From an uncultured Alphaproteobacteria bacterium (GTDB lineage Bacteria; Pseudomonadota; Alphaproteobacteria; GCA-2731375), in NCBI GenBank assembly GCA_951812805.1, contig CATOSZ010000003.1, forward strand, positions 2,124,557 to 2,188,556: a stretch of 64,000 bases of DNA. Reading direction: 5' to 3'. The notes beneath the pieces were generated by a model that saw only the letters and a program-made list of their open reading frames with translations, searched no databases and was not told where the DNA came from. A program made the position numbers and the translations under genes. Shown in pieces: positions 24,470 through 34,780 of the stretch (the stretch's first letter is position 1; each line of letters opens with the position of its first letter).

Positions 24470-25852
24470 ATGGAGGAGTTCAGGTATTTTGTGGAGGATT
24501 ACCTCCCGATCTTCATGTTCTGTACCTTGGCCTGTCTGTTGTTCACCGGCTATCCCGTCGCCTTCATCCTGGGTGGCCTGGCTTTTCTCTTCGGGGTGAT
24601 CGGCTGGTTTCTCGATATCTTCGCGCTGATCGAATTTTTCAATTTCGTTCCCAGGATCTGGGGTACGGCGGCGGAAAACCTGGTGCTCGTCGCGGTGCCG
24701 ACATTCGTCTTCATGGGCGTGATGATGGAGCGGAGCGGTATCGCCAACGATCTGCTCTATTGCTGCCAGGTGCTGTTGAAGCGGGTGCCGGGTGGCCTTG
24801 CGCTCTCAGTCACGATCATGGGCACCATCCTCGCCGCGATGACCGGCATCATCGGTGCCTCCGTGACCATGATGACCGCCCTGGCCCTGCCGACCATGCT
24901 GCGCCAGCGCTACAGCCATGGCCTGGCTACGGGAGTGATCGCCGCATCGGGCACCTTGGGCATCCTCATACCGCCGTCGATCATGTTGATCATCATGGCC
25001 GATCTGTTGGCCGTGTCGGTCGGTAACCTCTTCATGGCGGCGCTGGTCCCGGGCTTGATGCTTGCCATTATCTACCTGATTTACATCGTCACACTCGCCT
25101 CGTTACGGCCGCAAGTGGCGCCGCCGCTGCCGCCCGACCTGCTTTATGTGCCGCGCAACGAAATGCCCAAGCTGCTGTTCAAGAGCTTTTTCCCGCCCGT
25201 CTTCCTGATCGCGCTCATCAAGGGCTCTATCTTGCTGGGTTGGGCCACGCCGTCCGAGGCTGGTGCGGTCGGGGCGTTCGGTGCCAGCCTACTGGCCTTC
25301 GTAAACGGTCGGCTCGGTTGGGACACGCTCAAGGGCGTTTGCCACTCGGCGGGTCTGACGATTTCCTTCATCTTCTTCATCGTCATCAGCGCCACCTGCT
25401 TCGCCTATGTGTTCCGCTCCCTCGGCGGCGACGATATCGTGGAGCATCTCATCTTCGAGGCCGGCCTCGACTCCTGGGGCCTATTGTTCCTGATCATGGG
25501 CATCGTCTTCGCTCTTGGTTTCTTCCTCGACTGGCTGGAGATCACCCTGATCATCCTGCCGGTGTTTGCGGGCATGATTGTCGACATGGAATTCGGCGAC
25601 CACGTGCCGGAAGCCGCGATGGTCTACTGGTTCACGGTGCTGATCGCGATCAATCTGCAAACCTCGTTCCTGACGCCGCCCTTCGGCTTCGCGCTGTTCT
25701 ATCTGAAGGGCATCGCGCCGAAGGAGATCAAGATCGAGAGTATCTATCTCGGCATCATCCCGTTCGTGTCGCTGCAGCTTGTGGGGCTGATCGTGGTGAT
25801 CGCCTTCCCCAAGGTCGCCCTGTGGTTGCCAAAAGTGGTTCACGGACTCTAG
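24470..25852 (+). CDS. dctM: TRAP transporter large permease subunit (DctM)
   Basis: 460 residues, ATG 24470 after GCGGGAGTAGCGCC. About 12 hydrophobic segments, with the DctM hallmarks: PTFVFMGVMMERSGIAND near residue 80, AAMTGIIGASVTMMTALALP, SGTLGILIPPSIMLIIM near residue 165, and LLGWATPSEAGAVGAFGA. TRAP large subunits move carboxylates, sugar acids or taurine with Na+ and an exported binding protein (DctP). Here the large subunit precedes the small one, the reverse of the usual order, and no DctP gene is in view, so the binding protein must be encoded elsewhere. Confidence 0.93.
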   Translation: MEEFRYFVEDYLPIFMFCTLACLLFTGYPVAFILGGLAFLFGVIGWFLDIFALIEFFNFVPRIWGTAAENLVLVAVPTFVFMGVMMERSGIANDLLYCCQVLLKRVPGGLALSVTIMGTILAAMTGIIGASVTMMTALALPTMLRQRYSHGLATGVIAASGTLGILIPPSIMLIIMADLLAVSVGNLFMAALVPGLMLAIIYLIYIVTLASLRPQVAPPLPPDLLYVPRNEMPKLLFKSFFPPVFLIALIKGSILLGWATPSEAGAVGAFGASLLAFVNGRLGWDTLKGVCHSAGLTISFIFFIVISATCFAYVFRSLGGDDIVEHLIFEAGLDSWGLLFLIMGIVFALGFFLDWLEITLIILPVFAGMIVDMEFGDHVPEAAMVYWFTVLIAINLQTSFLTPPFGFALFYLKGIAPKEIKIESIYLGIIPFVSLQLVGLIVVIAFPKVALWLPKVVHGL

Positions 25853-25864
25853 GAGGCGCATTCG

Positions 25865-26587
25865 ATGTCGGTTATTGAACGTGACTATGGCCCGATCGGC
25901 GACCTGCCGGCGATGGTCAAGCTCAGCCTCGGCCTGCGCCGCATCGTCGAGGTGGTCGGCCAGTACGCTTCCTTCCTGATCATCCCGCTGATCATCATCA
26001 CCATCTTCGACGTCACGGCGCGCAAGCTGATCTGGATCCAGATCTTCCTGGTGGAGCATGTCTCGAAGTTCTTCGAGTCGACCTTGCTGCAGGAGCTGGA
26101 GTGGCATTTCCACACGGGGCTTTTCGCCCTCGTGCTCGGTTTCGGCACGGTCTACAACCGCCACGTCCGCGTCGATCTGGTGCGTGAGAAGCTGCAGTTC
26201 CGCAAGCAGGTCTGGATAGAATGGATCGGCACCACGATCGGCATGATCCCCTACACGGCGATCGTCATCTTCTTCGCCTTCCAGTTCGCCCTCGAATCCT
26301 GGCAGACCAGCGAAATCTCGGCCTCTCAGGTCGGCCTGACGCACCGTTGGATCATCAAGTCGATCCTGCTGGTGGGTCTGGGCGTGGCGCTGACCTCGGG
26401 CATCGCGGTGTGGTTGCAGCTTACGGTGATTCTGTTCGGCCCGCGTGATCTTCGCTTCCGTCTCATGACCATGGATTGGCCGGAAGAGCGCGACGATCAT
26501 CGCATCGTCGTCGAAGGTCTGGACGAGGACGGCGACGTGGCCGTGGTCAGCGAGGGCGGCGACGGCGGACAGCAGCGCTCCGGTTAG
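25865..26587 (+). CDS. dctQ: TRAP transporter small permease subunit (DctQ)
   Basis: 240 residues, 12 bp after dctM, with GGAGGC in the gap. Four predicted TM helices: LIIPLIIITIFDVTAR, a second near FHTGLFALVLGFGTVYNRHV (the RVDL motif after it is typical of DctQ), a third around IPYTAIVIFFAFQFAL and a fourth near ILLVGLGVALTSGIAVWL. It is longer than average for DctQ and ends in an acidic, glycine-rich tail (VVSEGGDGGQQRSG), which is probably cytoplasmic. Forms the membrane complex with DctM. Confidence 0.88.
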   Translation: MSVIERDYGPIGDLPAMVKLSLGLRRIVEVVGQYASFLIIPLIIITIFDVTARKLIWIQIFLVEHVSKFFESTLLQELEWHFHTGLFALVLGFGTVYNRHVRVDLVREKLQFRKQVWIEWIGTTIGMIPYTAIVIFFAFQFALESWQTSEISASQVGLTHRWIIKSILLVGLGVALTSGIAVWLQLTVILFGPRDLRFRLMTMDWPEERDDHRIVVEGLDEDGDVAVVSEGGDGGQQRSG

Positions 26588-26593
26588 GTGGCC

Positions 26594-26620
26594 GGGCGCG
26601 GTTTCCGGGGAAACGCGCCC
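26594..26620 (+). terminator. Possible hairpin after dctQ
   Basis: GGGCGCG and TTTCC (26594-26606) pair with GGAAACGCGCCC (26609-26620) with one bulged base, 7 bp after the dctQ stop. There is no T-run, so it may be an attenuator or RNA-stability hairpin rather than a full terminator. Confidence 0.4.
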
Positions 26621-26658
26621 GCATCCCGGCCGTCCCCGAACGCGGAGGCCACGGCTGA

Positions 26659-27150
26659 GTGGACTGGCATCACTACGTCAAGAAGTACGTCTGGGACACG
26701 AACAAGACGCCCTATTTCGTGCCCGTGCCGCGCCTGACGCGGATCCAGGCGCATAACGAGATCTTCATCTACGCCCTATTCGTCGGCGTGCCGGCAATGC
26801 TCGTGACGGTGGCGACGACGACGTCCGTGCTGGACTCGGGCTCGAGCACGGCGGCGATGTTTGCGATCTATGCGCTGACGCTCGGCATTGCCGCGGGCTT
26901 GCTGCACGTGCGCAAGCATACATTGGCGGCCTATTACACGATGAGCTTGCCGCTCGCCCTGCTGGCCTATCTCTATCTGCGCCAGCAGCATACCGATGTG
27001 GCGCTGTTCGATACGCTCGTCCTCGTCGCGGTGATGCTCGGCTGGCTGCGCTACCTCTATCGGGTGACGAAGATCTGCGAGGCCTACGGCGACATGCCGG
27101 AGGCATGGCCGGAAGAGCCCGGTCCCGAGGAGGATGCAGGCGGGGCGTGA
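26659..27150 (+). CDS. Small multi-pass membrane protein, unknown
   Basis: 163 residues. GTG start at 26659 after a GCGGAGG site. About four hydrophobic stretches: IFIYALFVGVPAMLVTVATT, MFAIYALTLGIAAGLLHV, LAAYYTMSLPLALLAYLYLR and LVLVAVMLGWLRYLYRV, separated by short loops. The N-terminus is polar with HHY and the C-terminus acidic (EEPGPEEDAG). I do not recognise the family. It follows the TRAP genes by ~70 bp and may belong to that transcript. Confidence 0.65.
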   Translation: MDWHHYVKKYVWDTNKTPYFVPVPRLTRIQAHNEIFIYALFVGVPAMLVTVATTTSVLDSGSSTAAMFAIYALTLGIAAGLLHVRKHTLAAYYTMSLPLALLAYLYLRQQHTDVALFDTLVLVAVMLGWLRYLYRVTKICEAYGDMPEAWPEEPGPEEDAGGA

Positions 27151-27160
27151 GGCCTCACGC
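27145..27160. terminator. Palindrome across two convergent stop codons
   Basis: A perfect 16-bp palindrome GCGTGAGGCCTCACGC overlaps both convergent stop codons (TGA at 27148-27150 and the reverse stop at 27155-27157). On the + strand it is followed by a T-rich GTTTCTTTT, so it could work as a compact terminator. Confidence 0.5.
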
Positions 27161-27544
27161 GTCGGGTTTCTTTTCCCCGTCCCCGTGATTGAGGTCGTGC
27201 CGCCCCGGCATGGTACCGGTGCGATAGCTCTCTTCGATTCGCCGGACATGGTCGATGTCGTAGCTTTTCGAGAGGATCCAGTTGCCGCGTTCCTCGATCC
27301 AGCGCTTGTCCGGATCCAGGCTCTTGACCAGGAAGAAGTGCAGGGCCGCCAGGATGCTCGTGGCGAAGAAAGGCCAAAACCCCCACCAGTAATCGGAAAC
27401 CAGCCAGTTGATCACCGACAGCGCGATATTGAGGGCGACATAGCCACGGAAATGCGGGCGCCACCAGCGCCGCGCCATATCGGCCAGCCGGAGCGCAAGG
27501 TCCGCTTCCCCCTCCGCCTCCGGTTTTGCTTCATCGTCTTTCAT
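27155..27544 (-). CDS. 2TM-domain membrane protein
   Basis: 129 residues, ATG 27544. It has an acidic N-terminal tail, then MARRWWRPHFRGYVALNIAL, a first hydrophobic segment, WGFWPFFATSILAALHFFLV as the second, and a basic C-terminal part (KSLDPDKRWIEERGNW). This matches small '2TM domain' proteins that occur alone or fused to kinases and HTH regulators. Function is unknown. Convergent with the preceding membrane protein gene. Confidence 0.75.
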   Translation of the reverse strand: MKDDEAKPEAEGEADLALRLADMARRWWRPHFRGYVALNIALSVINWLVSDYWWGFWPFFATSILAALHFFLVKSLDPDKRWIEERGNWILSKSYDIDHVRRIEESYRTGTMPGRHDLNHGDGEKKPDA

Positions 27545-27613
27545 GTCCGGCGGAGTATAGTTTCCACCGCCGCGGTTAACGAGTCGCCGGCGGGGCTGGG
27601 AAGGAGAAATCTC

Positions 27614-28078
27614 ATGAGTGTGGAATCACGTTTGACGGATCTCGCCATCGTGCTGCCGCCGGCGCCGGAGCCGATCGGCAACTATGTCGGCTCGGTCGCG
27701 TACGGCGGCCTGCTGTTTCTCTCCGGCCTCGGCCCGCGCCGGGCCGACGGCACGTCGATGACCGGCAAGGTCGGCGGCGACCTCTCGATCGAACAGGGCT
27801 ACGAGGCGGCCCGGCTGGTCGGCCTCAACGCCCTGGCGGCCCTGCGCCGCGACCTCGGCGATCTCGATTCCGTCGAGCGCGTGGTCAAGATCCTCGGCAT
27901 GGTGAACGCGGTGCCGGACTTCAACGAACACCCGCGCGTCATCAATGGCTTTTCCGACCTCATGGTCGAGGTCTTCGGCGAGGCGGCGGGCCGGGGCGCG
28001 CGTTCGGCGGTGGGCATGGGCTCGCTGCCGTTCCAGATCGCCGTCGAGGTCGAGATGATCGTCGCTGTGCGTGCTTAG
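27614..28078 (+). CDS. RidA-family protein
   Basis: 154 residues, ATG 27614 after AAGGAGAAATCTC. The sequence carries the YjgF/RidA trimer fold: IGNYVGSVAYGGLLFLSGLG, a middle segment VERVVKILGMVNAVPDFNE and a C-terminal SAVGMGSLPFQIAVEVEMI. The catalytic Arg of classical RidA (CRVT) is replaced here by the GARSAVGM context, which still has an Arg. RidA hydrolyses reactive 2-aminoacrylate-type enamines and protects PLP enzymes. It lies near a class IV aminotransferase. Confidence 0.9.
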   Translation: MSVESRLTDLAIVLPPAPEPIGNYVGSVAYGGLLFLSGLGPRRADGTSMTGKVGGDLSIEQGYEAARLVGLNALAALRRDLGDLDSVERVVKILGMVNAVPDFNEHPRVINGFSDLMVEVFGEAAGRGARSAVGMGSLPFQIAVEVEMIVAVRA

Positions 28079-28150
28079 CCTTTGTTAACGCGCTTGCTCC
28101 AGACTGGCTGGCGGCCCGCTGGGTCCACGACTAGACGGGGCTGAATAATC

Positions 28151-28516
28151 ATGGCAAATGTCGAACCTATCGCTACCCTCGTGCCGTCGCGTGAAGAGGA
28201 AACGATGGAAAAGGTCGCTGACGAGCGCCGCATCCAGGCCCGTATCCAGGTCGATATTCCAATCGTCGTCGAGCTGAGCGACGGCAGTTACCAATGCCGA
28301 TTGGGCGATATCTCGCTGGAAGGGGCCGGCGCCTTCATCGCGGACGGCACGCTCAGGGTCGAGTTGGGGGAGCATGTGCGCCTCCACCTGCCGGACAAGG
28401 ATGTGACGGGAACCGCCGGCGTGCGCCGTGTCGTCGCGGATAGTGGCTTCGGCGTCGAGTTCGACGATGCGACGATCGGGGCGATCGTCGCCGGCTATGC
28501 GAAGGCGGTCGTTTAG
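28151..28516 (+). CDS. PilZ-domain protein (c-di-GMP receptor candidate)
   Basis: 121 residues. PilZ signatures are clear: the RxxxR-type box DERRIQARIQVDIP at residue ~25 and the D/NxSxxG box LGDISLEGAGAF near residue 55. These are the c-di-GMP contacts. With no other domain it would be a stand-alone adaptor. A GGDEF/EAL protein is encoded 10 kb away and could supply the nucleotide. The TAG stop (28514) is the first codon of the palindromic repeat. Confidence 0.88.
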   Translation: MANVEPIATLVPSREEETMEKVADERRIQARIQVDIPIVVELSDGSYQCRLGDISLEGAGAFIADGTLRVELGEHVRLHLPDKDVTGTAGVRRVVADSGFGVEFDDATIGAIVAGYAKAVV

Positions 28517-28641
28517 AGCGGATCAAGTTTGATCCGAACCGCCCGGCCACCCGCTCCCCCGTCCCAACCACCCCAAGGGTACACTCCACGGGTGGTTGGG
28601 ACGGGGGAGCGGGTGGCCGGGACCAAACCTGACGTGCTCTA
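28514..28641. repeat. Composite palindromic repeat (128 bp)
   Basis: Outer arms TAGAGC (28514-28519) and GCTCTA (28636-28641) extend imperfectly for ~22 bp (17 of 22 match). Inside are a small palindrome GGATCAAGTTTGATCC (28520-28535) and a perfect 32-bp inverted repeat (28542-28573 and 28590-28621) with a 16-nt loop. The outer-arm sequence TAGAGC-x-CGTCAGGT recurs at 45581. It begins exactly at the stop codon of the PilZ gene. It is most like a dispersed intergenic (REP/MITE-like) element. Confidence 0.85.
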
Positions 28642-28702
28642 GTCGGCCGGACCCGCTCGGCCCGCGCCCCCGCCGCTTCGACGAAATTGGGGGAATGAAA
28701 AC

Positions 28703-29602
28703 ATGACGGAACTGTTGCCGGGCGGTGTCGCCTATGTCGATGGGGACTATGTCCCGGTCGAGGAGGCGAAGATCTCCCTCCTGGATCTGGGTTTCCTGCG
28801 CTCGGACGCCAATCAGGACACGGTATCGGTTTGGCGGGGCCAATTTTTCCGCCTCGAGGATCATCTCGACCGCTTTCAACGCAACATCGGGCGATTGCGC
28901 ATGACGGCACCACTGGATCGCGACGAACAGCGCGCGGTGCTGATGGAATGCGTTCGCCGCACCGGCCTGCGCGAGGCCTATGTGCAGATGCTGATGACGC
29001 GGGGCCGTCCGCCGGTCGGCAGCCGGGATATCCGCCTCTGTACGAACAATTACGTCGCCTTCTGTCTGCCCTATGTCTGGATCGCCACGCCGGAGAAGCA
29101 GGCCGAGGGGTTGGATCTCGCCATCAGTTCGACCTGGCGGATTCCCCCCGAAAGCGTCGATCCGACGATCAAGCACTATCACTGGCTGGACTTTCAGATG
29201 TCGCTGTTCGCCGCCTATGACCAGGGCCGGGATTCGACGGTGCTGATCGACCGGCACGGCAACCTCACCGAAGGGCCCGGCTTCAACCTTTTCCTGGTCA
29301 AGGACGGCGTGCTGTCCACGCCGGACGACGGCGTGCTGGACGGCATGACCCGGCGCACCATCTGGGAACTCTGCGTCGAAACCAACTTGCGCCACCGGGC
29401 GGCGGCGCTGCCCGCCGACAGCCTCGGCCAAGCGGACGAGGTGTTCATCTGCTCGACCGCAGGCGGCATCATGCCGGTCACTCGGGTCGAAGGGGCGGCG
29501 ATCGGCGACGGGCGGCCCGGCCCGGTAACCTTGCGCCTGCGCGACCTCTACTGGTCCAAACGCGAGGCCGGCTGGCACGCGACGCCGGTCGACTACGCGT
29601 GA
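28703..29602 (+). CDS. Class IV aminotransferase
   Basis: 299 residues. ATG 28703. Fold-type IV PLP enzyme: ISLLDLGFLRSDANQDTVSV near the N-terminus, the PLP Lys in DPTIKHYHWLDFQMS (about residue 158), LTEGPGFNLFLVKDG (Glu contacting PLP), VLDGMTRRTIWELC and the phosphate-binding Thr region ICSTAGGIMPV. Family members are branched-chain aminotransferases, D-amino-acid transaminases, 4-amino-4-deoxychorismate lyases or (R)-selective amine transaminases. I cannot distinguish them by eye, though the RxxxR contacts of BCAT are not obvious. Convergent with the LLM gene. Confidence 0.88.
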   Translation: MTELLPGGVAYVDGDYVPVEEAKISLLDLGFLRSDANQDTVSVWRGQFFRLEDHLDRFQRNIGRLRMTAPLDRDEQRAVLMECVRRTGLREAYVQMLMTRGRPPVGSRDIRLCTNNYVAFCLPYVWIATPEKQAEGLDLAISSTWRIPPESVDPTIKHYHWLDFQMSLFAAYDQGRDSTVLIDRHGNLTEGPGFNLFLVKDGVLSTPDDGVLDGMTRRTIWELCVETNLRHRAAALPADSLGQADEVFICSTAGGIMPVTRVEGAAIGDGRPGPVTLRLRDLYWSKREAGWHATPVDYA

Positions 29603-29612
29603 CGACGGCCCT

Positions 29613-30581
29613 CTAAGACAGTAGCGGGCGGACCTCTTCGGCGAAGCGACGGATCTGCTGGTCGCGGTCCTCGTAGGGACCGACGAAGTCCATCACCACA
29701 TGGCGGACGCCGGCGGCGCGAAAGCGATCGATGGCGGCGGCCACGTCGCTCGGCGTGCCCAGCGCCGCGTAGCGTTCGGCGGCCCGGCGGAAGTCCATGT
29801 TGTAGCGCACGCTCAAGGTCTTGGTCGCCTCCTCCAGCGCCGTTTCGTAGTCGTCGTCGATGCGGGCGAACAGCAGGTGCGAGGTGGAGAAGACCTTGTC
29901 GCCGCGGCCGGCCGCATCCGCCGCTTCGGTGATTTTCGCGAGCGCGTCGGCATACATCTCGGGCGTGATGACATAGCTCATGTAGCCGTCGGCCATGGCG
30001 CCGGCGCGGCGCAGGGCCGCGGGTTGCCGTCCGCCGCACCAGATCGGCGGCCCGCCCGCCTGGCGCGGCGCCGGCAGCATCAGCGTTTCCGGCAGGGTGT
30101 AGAAGCGGCCCTCGTGGCTGATCGTCTCCCCACTCCAGAGCTTGCGCAGGACCTCGATGATCTCGCTCAGCCGCGCGCCCCGCTCGCCCACCGGTACGCC
30201 GCAGGCGGCATACTCGCCCGGAAACTCGCCGCCGACGCCGACACCGAAGATAAAACGGCCGCCGGTCAGGTGATCGATGGTCGCGACCATCTTGGCCGTC
30301 GGGGTCGGATGGCGCAGCGGCGCCAGATAGACGCCGGTACCGAAATGCAGCGTCTTCGCATAGGCCGCGGCGTGCACCAGCTGGAGTAGCGGATCAAGGA
30401 TCGGAATGGTGAAGGCGACATGATCGCCGACCCAGAGTGAATCGTAGCCGAGACCTTCCACCAGTTCGACCAGTTCCCGCGCATAGTCCGGATCCGGCAG
30501 CCATGGGCCTTCGGCCGGCTCGGAGCGGCGATGGATGGTCTGCACGCCGTACTTCATGTGCGCTTCCAGGGGAACGGTCAT
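29613..30581 (-). CDS. LLM-class flavin-dependent oxidoreductase
   Basis: 322 residues; ATG 30581 after GCGGGAGAGATC. TIM-barrel luciferase-like monooxygenase: LVEGLGYDSLWVGDHVAF, FGTGVYLAPLRHPTPTAK, LTGGRFIFGVGVGGEFPGE and APRQAGGPPIWCGG are standard landmarks. Uses FMNH2 or F420. The family oxidises or reduces small organics such as sulfonates, ketones or N-acyl groups; the specific substrate is unknown. One of three LLM proteins in the window. Upstream, a hybrid kinase is divergent. Confidence 0.9.
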   Translation of the reverse strand: MTVPLEAHMKYGVQTIHRRSEPAEGPWLPDPDYARELVELVEGLGYDSLWVGDHVAFTIPILDPLLQLVHAAAYAKTLHFGTGVYLAPLRHPTPTAKMVATIDHLTGGRFIFGVGVGGEFPGEYAACGVPVGERGARLSEIIEVLRKLWSGETISHEGRFYTLPETLMLPAPRQAGGPPIWCGGRQPAALRRAGAMADGYMSYVITPEMYADALAKITEAADAAGRGDKVFSTSHLLFARIDDDYETALEEATKTLSVRYNMDFRRAAERYAALGTPSDVAAAIDRFRAAGVRHVVMDFVGPYEDRDQQIRRFAEEVRPLLS

Positions 30582-30697
30582 GATCTCTCTCCCGCTTGCT
30601 TGCCCTTGTCGGGCTCCGATCCGGCCTGGTCATCGTCAACCAGGGTTTACGCTTCGTTAAGGACGCCATCCTAGGCTGCCTCGTTCCCTTTGGCGCG

Positions 30698-33246
<2,549 letters not shown>

Positions 33247-33262
<16 letters not shown>

Positions 33263-33612
33263 AGCGCCGCCCAGACCCGGTCGGGCGTTGCCGGCATATC
33301 CATGTGGTGAATGCCGCGGACCGAGAGGGCGTCGACCACCGCGTTCATCACCGCGCCGAGCGCGCCGGAACATCCCGCCTCGCCGCAACCCTTCACGCCG
33401 AGCGGGTTGCTCGTCGCCGGTACCGGGTGCTCGTGGAAGACGATATCGGGCATGTCGACGGCGCGTGGCAACGCATAGTCCATGAAGGAGCCGCTGATCA
33501 TCTGACCCTCGGCATCGAAGCAGGTCCGCTCCATCAAGGCCTGGCCGATGCCTTGGGCGACGCCGCCGTGCACCTGGCCCTGAACCAGCATGGGGTTGAT
33601 CAAAACACCGAA
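33247..33612 (-). pseudogene. Molybdenum hydroxylase (CoxL/XDH-like) large subunit, 3' fragment
   Basis: The 3' part of the gene disrupted by the IS630-like element. It reads FGVLINPMLVQGQVHGG, then SNPLGVKGCGEAGCSG with the active-site Glu in GCGEAG, and ends VWAALQAAG. The first codon is the TTC (Phe) that is also present at the other side of the insertion. Joining this piece to the 5' fragment with one TTC removed restores a continuous 778-residue protein, the family's normal length. The break lies about 120 residues before the C-terminus, so active-site residues are lost from the main fragment. Confidence 0.88.
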
Positions 33613-34780
33613 TACCAATCGACAATGATCAGAACCCGATGGCCCATGATCTTCGTCCGATGGATTTGATTCTGTCCGGCTGTGCGATGAGGTTGTTCCA
33701 GGCCTTGCAGCAATGATCGGTGATGTCGTCCTGGTCTTCGAAGACGATGTCGGAGAGCCAGTTGTTTCGGATGTACTGCCAGACGTTCTCGGCAGGATTG
33801 AGTTCGGGCGATCTCGGCGGCAGCGGCAGGAGGGTTATGTTGGCCGGGACGTCGAGCCGTTTCGTGGTGTGCCAGCCGGCCCGGTCGAGCAGCATCAAGG
33901 CATGGGCTCCGGGTTGAACCTGGACGGAGATTTCCTCCAGATGCTGCTGCATGGCGGCGGTGTTGCAGCGTTGCTGGACGATGGCGGCGCCGGTGCCGCG
34001 CTCGGGGCAGATGGCGCCGAAGATATAGGCCGACTTGGTGCGCTGATCGTGCGGGGTGCGTGGCCGTGTGCCGCGCCGGGCCCAGCGCCGGGCATGCTTG
34101 TTCTTCTGTCCGACGCGGGTTTCATCCTGCCACCAGATCTCTATCCCGGTGCCGTCGGGGAGTGCTTTGCGAGCCCGCGCGACCAGCTCGGGGAATTTTT
34201 TTTGAAGTCCTCAATCACCCCCGGCTCCTGGGCGTGATGGCGCGGCCGCATCGTCATCCTGGCGAAGCCCATCGCCTTCAGCTCCCGGCTCACCGTCCGC
34301 TGGTCGAGCGTGATCGCGAAGCTCTCGCCGATCCAGTCGACCAGATCCGCTAGCCGCCAGCGCATGACGCCGTCGCGCGCCGGATCCGGTCCCGCTTCCA
34401 CCCGGGCCGCCAAGGCGTCCCGTTGCGCCGGGTCCAGTTTCTTCGCCGCGCCCGGCGCCTTGCGGTCGATCAGGCCGGCCGGGCCCTCCGCGTTGAAACG
34501 CAGCACCCAGTCACGGATCACCTGAAGGCCGACGTCCCCCGTCCGCGCGGCCTCCGTCCGACTCCCGCCCTCGTAGATCACAGCAAGCGAAAGCAAGCGC
34601 CGGATCTGTTTAGCATCCCTCGATCCCTTGGCCAGACGTCGCAACGCCGCCGCATCGAAATCCTCGCGCAAGGCAATACCCCGACCCATGGTGATCCCCC
34701 TCTTCCGAATCACCACAATTGAGTCAGAAATCAGCCAGCAAGGGAATCCAACCGCGAGTTGACATCAATGTCGACTGGTA
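33613..34780 (-). mobile_element. IS630-family insertion sequence
   Basis: 1168 bp bounded by inverted repeats TACCAATCGACA (33613 onward) and the complement of TACCAGTCGACA (ending 34780), one mismatch in 12 bp and further matches inward. Direct GAA (33610-33612 and 34781-34783) flanks the element; counting TA as part of the ends makes the duplicated target 3 bp. The alternative is the usual TA duplication, with the target gene already out of frame. The element contains one transposase gene read through a programmed-type frameshift. Confidence 0.88.
33629..34689 (-). CDS. IS630-family transposase, two frames joined by a -1 shift
   Basis: ATG 34689 after GAGGGGGATCACC. The first frame (to 34141) is a helix-turn-helix region (SRTEAARTGDVGLQVIRDWVL, then DQRTVSRELKAMGF). 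An A8 run (complement of T8 at 34196-34203) just after ...GVIEDF lets ribosomes slip -1 into FKKKFPELVARARKALPDG. The second frame runs to 33629 with IWWQDETRVGQKNK (first Asp), LLDRAGWHTTKRLD (second Asp) and SPELNPAENVWQ (Glu), the DDE catalytic triad. Without the shift only a DNA-binding protein of ~180 residues is made. Such slippery A-runs are known in this IS family. Confidence 0.88.

Noticed and set aside
28542..28621. The 32-bp hairpin as a simple rho-independent terminator
   Set aside because: The stem is far longer than normal and has no T-run; the surrounding palindrome and the second copy point to a repeat element instead.
33613..34780. Treating the transposase as two decayed pseudogene fragments
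   Set aside because: All three catalytic motifs are intact across the A8 slip site, and intact inverted repeats remain.
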